From Planctomycetes bacterium RIFCSPHIGHO2_12_FULL_52_36 (lineage in GTDB: Bacteria > Planctomycetota > Brocadiia > Brocadiales > Bathyanammoxibiaceae): a DNA stretch of 10,247 nt. The stretch is from the NCBI GenBank assembly GCA_001828545.1, contig MHYW01000033.1, forward strand, positions 9,933 to 20,179, written 5' to 3'. Of the stretch, positions 6,306-10,247 are shown one piece after another (position 1 is the stretch's first letter; each line of letters opens with the position of its first letter). The translations under genes and the position numbers were made by a program. Below the pieces are notes generated by a model. That model saw only the letters and a program-made list of their open reading frames with translations. It did no database searches and was not told the origin of the DNA.

Positions 6306-7664
6306 GTGGTAGAAGAGAAGAGAAAAGAACTCTCCGTAAGGGCAGAGAGGGCCATCCTCCTCGGGACCTTGCCTTCCAAAGGTTCGGCCAATGGTGATTC
6401 GCTGGAAGAATTGGGCCGCCTGGCCGAGACGGCAGGGGCAAAAGTGGTAGAGAATGTCTTGCAAAGAAGGGACAGGATTGACCCCACCTATTACATCGGG
6501 AGGGGCAAGGCAGAAGAATTAGCGGCCCTCTGCAGGGACAGGGACATAGACGTAGTCATCTGCGATGATGACCTCACCCCGGCCCAGGTAAGGAACCTGG
6601 AGCATCTCCTCAATGCCAAGGTAGTGGATAGGAGCGAGCTCATCCTCTACATCTTCGCCACCCGTGCCAGGACCTCACAGGCCCAAACACAGGTAGAACT
6701 GGCCCAGTTAGAATACACACTCCCCAGGCTAAAGAGGATGTGGGTCCACCTGGACAGGATAGAGGGGGGCATAGGGACCAGGGGCCCTGGGGAAAAACAG
6801 CTAGAGGTAGACCGCCGTCTGGTCTCCAAAAAGATATTTGAACTCAAAAAGAGGCTCAAGGGGATTGAAGACCGCAGACACCACCAGGTAGCCGCCCGCA
6901 GTAACTGCCTCAAGGTCTCCCTGGTGGGTTATACTAACGCCGGAAAGTCCACCCTCATGAACTCCCTCACCCAGGCAGGGGTCATCGTAGAGGATAAACT
7001 CTTTTCCACCCTGGACACCAAGACCCGTACCCTCCACCTGGAGAATGCCAGGCGGGCCCTCTTGAGCGATACGGTAGGTTTTATCAAAAAGCTTCCCCAT
7101 CACCTGATTAGCTCCTTCCATGCCACGCTTGAAGAGGTCAAACAGGCAGACCTCTTACTCCATGTCGTAGACGTCAGCTCCCCTGCGGCCCTGGAACAAA
7201 TCAAGGCCGTTGACGAAGTACTGAAGGAGCTACACTGCGAACGAAAACCCACACTCCTGGTACTGAACAAGATAGATGCCCTCACTGAAGAGGCCACGCT
7301 GACACTCTTTAAATCCATGTATCCAGAGGCGGTGGCCATCTCCTCCCTCACGGGAGAGGGCCTCTCCGAACTCAAGAAGAGAACGCAGGAGTTCTTTGAC
7401 AGGAGATGCGTGGAACTAAGACTTACGTGCGGGATAGAAGACGGCAGGCTGACCGCCTATCTCTACCAAAAGGGGTATGTCCTGAGTAAGAGACTCCACG
7501 GCCGCAAAATCTTCTTCCACCTCCTCATGGAGGAGCGTTACATACCCAAAATCTCCCAACTAGCCAAGGACGTGGAGATGTCCTGCGCCCAGGATTGTCA
7601 TTCTGAGCAAAGCGAAGAATCCCTAAAGCAACGGCCCCTAGACCCTTCGCTTCGTTCAGGGTGA
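6306..7664 (+). CDS. hflX: GTPase HflX with repeat-encoded C-terminal tail
   Basis: HflX binds the ribosome near the peptidyl transferase centre and uses GTP; in model bacteria it splits stalled or heat-damaged ribosomes. The 452-residue protein has the HflX N-terminal domain (IGRGKAEEL at 64-72, then DDDLTPAQVRNLE), the glycine-rich EGGIGTRGPGEKQLE (153-167), and a G domain with GYTNAGKST (208-216), DTVGF (255-259), NKID (321-324) and a G5-like SSLTGEG. The C-terminal domain ends near KDVEMSC. The last 22 residues, from Cys431 (CHSEQSEESL onward), are translated from the inverted repeat at 7596-7666, which also supplies the TGA stop. Start GTG 6306 has AAGGAG (6296-6301) four bases upstream. 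The gene converges with lgt. Confidence 0.95.
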   Translation: MVEEKRKELSVRAERAILLGTLPSKGSANGDSLEELGRLAETAGAKVVENVLQRRDRIDPTYYIGRGKAEELAALCRDRDIDVVICDDDLTPAQVRNLEHLLNAKVVDRSELILYIFATRARTSQAQTQVELAQLEYTLPRLKRMWVHLDRIEGGIGTRGPGEKQLEVDRRLVSKKIFELKKRLKGIEDRRHHQVAARSNCLKVSLVGYTNAGKSTLMNSLTQAGVIVEDKLFSTLDTKTRTLHLENARRALLSDTVGFIKKLPHHLISSFHATLEEVKQADLLLHVVDVSSPAALEQIKAVDEVLKELHCERKPTLLVLNKIDALTEEATLTLFKSMYPEAVAISSLTGEGLSELKKRTQEFFDRRCVELRLTCGIEDGRLTAYLYQKGYVLSKRLHGRKIFFHLLMEERYIPKISQLAKDVEMSCAQDCHSEQSEESLKQRPLDPSLRSG

Positions 7665-7666
7665 CA
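7596..7666. repeat. Imperfect palindromic element with TGTCA ends
   Basis: A 71-base element whose outer 24 bases on each side (7596-7619 and 7643-7666) match as inverted repeats at 18 of 24 positions; three of the six differences would still pair as G-U in RNA. The ends are TGTCA and TGACA. The left arm contains TCTGAGCAAAGCGAAG. It encodes the HflX tail and stop. It resembles the widely dispersed CTGAGCGAAG-type repeats of environmental bacterial genomes (from memory). There is no internal gene, so it would have to be mobilised in trans, if it is mobile at all. Confidence 0.8.
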
Positions 7667-7680
7667 AGAAAATCCAGATG

Positions 7681-7749
7681 CCAAAGCCCAAATTACAAAT
7701 GATAAAAATGATAAATTTAAAATTTGGATTTTGAAATCTAGAATTTTTA
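7681..7749. repeat. AT-rich inverted-repeat element between hflX and lgt
   Basis: This shares the 12-mer CAAATTACAAAT (7689-7700) with the element after infB, and TGAAATCTAGAATTT (7732-7746) resembles TGAAATCTGAAATTT there. Its arms are imperfect: AAAGCCCAAATTACAAAT on the left against the complement of ATTTAAAATTTGGATTTT on the right. It lies in the convergent gap between the ends of hflX and lgt. Confidence 0.6.
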
Positions 7750-7802
7750 ATACATCTCCTGACCAAACACCCCCAACCTCCTCCTCCCGCTAAGGTGAGT
7801 AG

Positions 7803-7822
7803 CCGCAGGCTTTAGCCTGCGG
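7803..7822. repeat. CCGCAGGC hairpin overlapping the lgt stop
   Basis: CCGCAGGC (7803-7810) and GCCTGCGG (7815-7822) form a perfect eight-base stem with loop TTTA. The loop supplies the lgt stop codon (TAA on the - strand). No T run follows on either strand, so it is not a canonical terminator, although it could protect the 3' end of the mRNA. Confidence 0.8.
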
Positions 7823-8669
7823 GGAGGGCCCCAAGATTTCTCCTACCATTAACGAAAAGATATAAGGCCAGAAGGAAGGTGGGGAGGCCTATCACCTGAG
7901 ACACGGTAAGGCCGGCAATCACGGCCTCGCTGTCATCCCTCAGAATCTCAAAGAAGAAACGCATGGGGGCATAGAGGATGCAGAAAAGGAGTACTACTTC
8001 TCCATCCCTCTTTTTATACTTGTAGAATGCGTCCAGTGCCAGGAACATTATTAAGGCCCACATAGACTCATAGAGTTGTGTGGGGTGTACCGGGAGGGAG
8101 TGAGGGTCGGCAAAGCCCACCCAGCCCTCTTCCAGGTGGTGGAGGAAGGCGGGGCTACCGTCTACGTTCAGTTGGGCGTCTACGGTCTTAGGAAAGGTCA
8201 CTGCCCAGGCCAGGTCGGGGGCAAGGTCTCCGTAACAGCACCCGTTAAGGAAGCAACCTATCCGGCCAAAGGCCAGTCCCAGTGCCAGCGCCACCGCCAT
8301 CATATCCAGTAACCGCAATGGTGGGAGGTTCCAACGCCGGCAGGCCAGGGCGCCGGTGACTATAGCGGCGAAAAATCCGCCGTAAAAGGAGAGCCCCCCT
8401 TTAAAGAGCTTAAAGGCCTCCAGGGGCTGGGAGGCATAATCGCCGTAGTGGTGCAGGATAAAGAGGAGCCTTGCGCCGACGATACTTGAAATAAGGACAG
8501 AGAGGCAGAGGTCACTAATCCTCTCCATATTCATACCCTCTGTGTATGCCTTCCTGCGCACCACCCAGAGGCCCATCATAAACCCTACCATCAGCATGAA
8601 CCCATAGGAATATATGGGCAGGTGCCAATCCGTAAAAGGGATAGGTATCTCAAGGAGTGTGCGTCTCAT
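7812..8669 (-). CDS. lgt: Prolipoprotein diacylglyceryl transferase
   Basis: Lgt is the inner-membrane enzyme that transfers diacylglycerol from phosphatidylglycerol to the lipobox cysteine of prolipoproteins. The 285-residue protein has about seven hydrophobic segments and the family landmarks: GGLSFYGG (91-98), the signature GRIGCFLNGCCYG (135-147), HPTQLYES (195-202), and RFFFEILRDD (237-246) near the last helix. The start ATG is preceded by AAAGGG with a five-base spacer on the - strand. The final Pro-Ala-Gly and the stop come from the hairpin repeat at 7803-7822. It lies 67 bases downstream of panD and may be co-transcribed with it; the leader contains CCACAAATTAC, shared with the AT-rich element after infB. 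Confidence 0.96.
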   Translation of the reverse strand: MRRTLLEIPIPFTDWHLPIYSYGFMLMVGFMMGLWVVRRKAYTEGMNMERISDLCLSVLISSIVGARLLFILHHYGDYASQPLEAFKLFKGGLSFYGGFFAAIVTGALACRRWNLPPLRLLDMMAVALALGLAFGRIGCFLNGCCYGDLAPDLAWAVTFPKTVDAQLNVDGSPAFLHHLEEGWVGFADPHSLPVHPTQLYESMWALIMFLALDAFYKYKKRDGEVVLLFCILYAPMRFFFEILRDDSEAVIAGLTVSQVIGLPTFLLALYLFVNGRRNLGALPAG

Positions 8670-8722
8670 GGCAACCCTTTTATCTGCAATAGCTTTTCCG
8701 TAATTTGTGGCCCCCTCTTTTT

Positions 8723-8754
8723 AAACTCTTAAACCCTTAAACTTTTGAACTCTT
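8723..8754. repeat. 8-base tandem array, locus 2 (four units, at panD 3' end)
   Basis: Four contiguous units on the + strand: AAACTCTT, AAACCCTT, AAACTTTT, GAACTCTT. Read on the - strand, the array encodes the last residues of PanD (SSKV) and its TAA stop (8737-8739). Confidence 0.85.
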
Positions 8755-9108
8755 TATTGCCTTCAGGGGTTTATTGGAATCATCCACCAGGACTATCTTC
8801 GGTTTCCACCCCCTAACCTTACCTTCTTCTACCATACAGTATGTGATGATTATCACCTTATCCCCCTGGTGGGCATGACGGGCGGCGGCCCCATTCAGGC
8901 AGATAACCCCGGAGCCACCCTCCCCCTCTATTGCGTAGGTCTCTATCCTCTGCCCGTTGTTCAGGTTTAATACCTGTACCTTCTCGTACTCTACTATATC
9001 TGCCGCCTCCAGCAGGTCACTATCAATAGTAATACTGCCCTGATAGTAGAGGTTGGTCTCCGTAACGGTAGCTGGCTGTATCTTTGACTTGCACAATTCT
9101 CTGAACAT
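8737..9108 (-). CDS. panD: Aspartate 1-decarboxylase
   Basis: PanD makes beta-alanine from aspartate for pantothenate synthesis, using a pyruvoyl group formed by self-cleavage. The 123-residue precursor shows KSKIQPATVTE (7-17), the cleavage site YYQGS with Gly24-Ser25, SITIDSDLLEAADI, NNGQRIETYAI and GSGVICLNGAAAR, all expected for an active family member. Length is normal. The C-terminal tail (KAIKSSKV) and the stop lie in the octamer array at 8723-8754. The ribosome binding site is also repeat-derived: AAGGG from the array at 9110-9143 is four bases before the ATG. It follows panC by 24 bases, so the two are very likely one transcript. Confidence 0.96.
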   Translation of the reverse strand: MFRELCKSKIQPATVTETNLYYQGSITIDSDLLEAADIVEYEKVQVLNLNNGQRIETYAIEGEGGSGVICLNGAAARHAHQGDKVIIITYCMVEEGKVRGWKPKIVLVDDSNKPLKAIKSSKV

Positions 9109-9109
9109 T

Positions 9110-9143
9110 GAACCCTTAAACCCCTTGAACTCTTAAACCTTTT
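9110..9143. repeat. 8-base tandem array, locus 3 (panC-panD junction)
   Basis: Units on the + strand are GAACCCTT, AAACCCCTT, GAACTCTT, AAACCTTTT (8, 9, 8, 9 bases). On the - strand it supplies the panC stop (9133-9135), the whole panC-panD spacer except one base, and the AAGGG ribosome binding site of panD (9113-9117). Its last T is also the first base of the palindrome at 9143-9157. Confidence 0.8.
9113..9117 (-). promoter_or_regulatory. Repeat-borne ribosome binding site of panD
   Basis: AAGGG (read on the - strand) is followed by TTCA and then the panD ATG (9108-9106). It is the last unit of the octamer array, so a repeat appears to act as the translation signal. Confidence 0.7.
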
Positions 9144-10077
9144 CCGCCTTAGGCGGATTAAACCCTATAAGTTTATTGGGGACCTCTGCCAGCCCAGCAC
9201 CAGTATGGTACGGGAGCAGGGTCATATTATCAATGAGCCTCACCTTCCCCACCCATGCGGCCAGGGCCACTACTGCCCCAGGCCTGGCCTCTTCCAACCC
9301 CTCCAGGCCCTCAGGGTCCACTACGGCAATGTAATCTATACGAAAGATGCCGGCCCTGTGCAGGACGTCGTGCATCTCCTGGACTATCTTCTTTGAATCA
9401 CATACCCCCAGGGCAAAGAGCTCCCCGGCCTTGAGAAGGGAGTGATAGAGTGCGGTGGCTACCTGTCGTTCCCCTGGGCCCAGTAGCTGGTTCCTGGAGC
9501 TAAGGGCCAGACCATCGGCCTCCCTCACCGTGGGTACAACTACCACCTCCACGTCAAGGTTGAGGTCACTAACCAGCCTCTTTATCACTACAGTCTGTTG
9601 AAAGTCCTTTTGTCCAAAGTAGGCCCTGTCTGGCCGTACGATATTGAGGAGCTTGGCAACTACCGTGGCCACCCCGCTAAAATGTCCGGGTCTACTGGCC
9701 CCGCAAAGCCCGTCGGTAAGACCCTTTACCTCTACATGTGTGGAAAAGCCCTCAGGGCACATCTCCTCCACGGTAGGGGCGAAGAGGAGGTCAACCCCCT
9801 CACGAGAGGCCAACATCTTGTCCCTACCCAGGTCTCTGGGGTAGTCCTTGAGGTCGTCCTTCCTATCAAATTGTAAAAGGTTCACGAAGATACTCAGTAC
9901 GACTACCTCGTTCTCGGCCCTAGCCCTCCTGATAAGGTGCAGATGCCCCTCGTGGAGCGCACCCATGGTGGGGACCAGGCCAACCCTTCGGCCTCGCTCA
10001 GGACAAGCCATTTTCCCCTGTCCCTTTAGAACGGCCATCTTTTCCTTTAATCCCTTTATGCCAACTATGGTTTCCAT
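9133..10077 (-). CDS. panC: Pantothenate synthetase with an in-frame repeat insertion
   Basis: PanC joins pantoate and beta-alanine, through a pantoyl-adenylate, to pantothenate. The 314-residue protein has the nucleotide-binding PTMGALHEGH (36-45), RPGHFSGV (129-136), GQKDFQQ (155-161) and READGLALSSRN (185-196). Three oddities stand out. First, residues 23-30 (MACPERGR) interrupt the usual GKR-V-x-LVPTMG run; the DNA resembles a dispersed CTGAGCGAAG-type repeat. Second, the conserved FVNPTQF reads FVNLLQF (64-70). Third, about 26 residues extend past the usual C-terminus (after LIDN), the last ones (NPPKAEKV and stop) coming from the palindrome and octamer array. The METIVGIKGL start gives the normal N-terminal helix, but AAGGTG lies 19 bases upstream, so the ribosome binding site is unclear. 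panD follows. Confidence 0.93.
   Translation of the reverse strand: METIVGIKGLKEKMAVLKGQGKMACPERGRRVGLVPTMGALHEGHLHLIRRARAENEVVVLSIFVNLLQFDRKDDLKDYPRDLGRDKMLASREGVDLLFAPTVEEMCPEGFSTHVEVKGLTDGLCGASRPGHFSGVATVVAKLLNIVRPDRAYFGQKDFQQTVVIKRLVSDLNLDVEVVVVPTVREADGLALSSRNQLLGPGERQVATALYHSLLKAGELFALGVCDSKKIVQEMHDVLHRAGIFRIDYIAVVDPEGLEGLEEARPGAVVALAAWVGKVRLIDNMTLLPYHTGAGLAEVPNKLIGFNPPKAEKV
9143..9157. repeat. 15-base palindrome, copy 4 (3' end of panC)
   Basis: TCCGCCTTAGGCGGA, identical to the copy at 3436-3450, is fused to the end of the octamer array. On the - strand it contributes to the NPPKAEK stretch at the PanC C-terminus. Confidence 0.85.
9988..10011 (-). repeat. Half-element repeat inserted in panC codons 23-30
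   Basis: These 24 bases interrupt the conserved GK/RVGLVPTMG junction of PanC without breaking the frame. The core TGTCCTGAGCGAGGCCGAAG (minus strand, running into codon 31) resembles one arm of the palindromic element at 7596-7666, whose right arm read in reverse contains CTGAACGAAGCGAAGGG. Confidence 0.65.
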
Positions 10078-10089
10078 CGGGCGAGACCC

Positions 10090-10118
10090 ATGTTATCACC
10101 TTGTAAAGGCTTTGTCAA
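10090..10118 (-). promoter_or_regulatory. Candidate promoter close to panC
   Basis: On the - strand TTGACA (10118-10113) is followed after 17 bases by TAACAT (10095-10090), matching four of six -10 positions. Transcription would begin near 10083, leaving about six bases before the panC ATG. It overlaps the end of the upstream gene, so it may be chance. Confidence 0.4.
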
Positions 10119-10247
10119 ATAGGATGGGCACAGGCAGGTAGCAGGCGGTAGCCATAATAATGTAGAATGCGGAGTGTGGAATTTTAAATCCGCAGAAGCC
10201 CTTATACCCCACAAATTTCTTCTCGGCATGTATTGTATATAGACATT
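10096..10247 (-). CDS. C-terminal end of an unrecognised, probably membrane protein (5' part outside window)
   Basis: I do not recognise the family. On the - strand a frame enters from the right edge (first whole codon at 10245-10243) and runs about 49 residues to TGA at 10098-10096, with a second stop, TAA, directly after. The visible end includes EKKFVGYKGFCGFKIPHSAF and then the hydrophobic YIIMATACYLPVPILF, followed by DKAFTR. That pattern suits a last membrane helix with a short basic tail. The double stop and the 18-base distance to panC in the same direction support a real upstream operon member. A second - strand frame is also open across this stretch but looks less protein-like. The call rests on composition and position only. 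Confidence 0.45.
   Translation of the reverse strand, partial: CLYTIHAEKKFVGYKGFCGFKIPHSAFYIIMATACYLPVPILFDKAFTR

Noticed and set aside
2062..9143. Octamer arrays as a CRISPR array or telomere
   Set aside because: Units are contiguous 8-mers without spacers, only four per locus, and inside a chromosome-like gene context; the CCCTTAAA likeness to telomeric repeats is superficial.
10165..10193. Seven-base repeat GAATGCG, GAGTGTG, GAATTTT near the right edge
   Set aside because: The units match only loosely and lie in a probable coding frame; I could not tell them from chance.
10065..10247. Second - strand frame open from the right edge to 10065
   Set aside because: It overlaps the more protein-like frame ending at 10096 and runs into the panC start; its composition looks like shifted-frame translation.

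Overview
The window looks like a chromosomal fragment of an uncultivated Gram-negative-type bacterium. It carries bacterial translation genes, a prolipoprotein diacylglyceryl transferase, a lipoprotein and a Sec-exported protein. Arginine is often written AGG. Short repeats are unusually dense, which I associate with environmental Planctomycetota, Nitrospirota and Omnitrophota assemblies. Lineage is inference only; no rRNA gene or other decisive marker is present.

Left half, + strand: the 3' part of infB, ylxP (DUF503) and rbfA form the familiar translation/ribosome-maturation block. rbfA is followed directly by a long-form hisG, which is not in a visible his operon. Next come a small exported YHS-domain protein with a cysteine-rich tail, a large TPR lipoprotein, yebC, and hflX, which has its own plausible promoter. 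From infB to yebC the genes are closely spaced and could be read together.

Right half, - strand: reading from the right edge, the end of an unrecognised probable membrane protein, then panC, panD and lgt. panC and panD give two steps of pantothenate (coenzyme A precursor) synthesis. lgt attaches the diacylglycerol anchor to lipoproteins such as the TPR protein encoded nearby. hflX and lgt converge on a 147-base gap made almost entirely of repeats.

The most unusual feature is a layer of small dispersed repeats. There are degenerate 8-base tandem arrays (three loci), a 15-base palindrome with arms TCCGCC/GGCGGA (four loci, three inside genes), an AT-rich inverted-repeat element (two loci), a TGTCA-ended imperfect palindrome (one full copy plus a related half inside panC), and a CCGCAGGC hairpin (one intact, one interrupted by the 15-base palindrome). 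They supply the stop codons of hflX, lgt, panD and panC, the ribosome binding site of panD, part of an exported protein's signal peptide, and an in-frame insertion in PanC. I see no CRISPR array, tRNA, rRNA, transposase, or new defence or metabolic system. No stretch longer than 300 bases lacks a gene.
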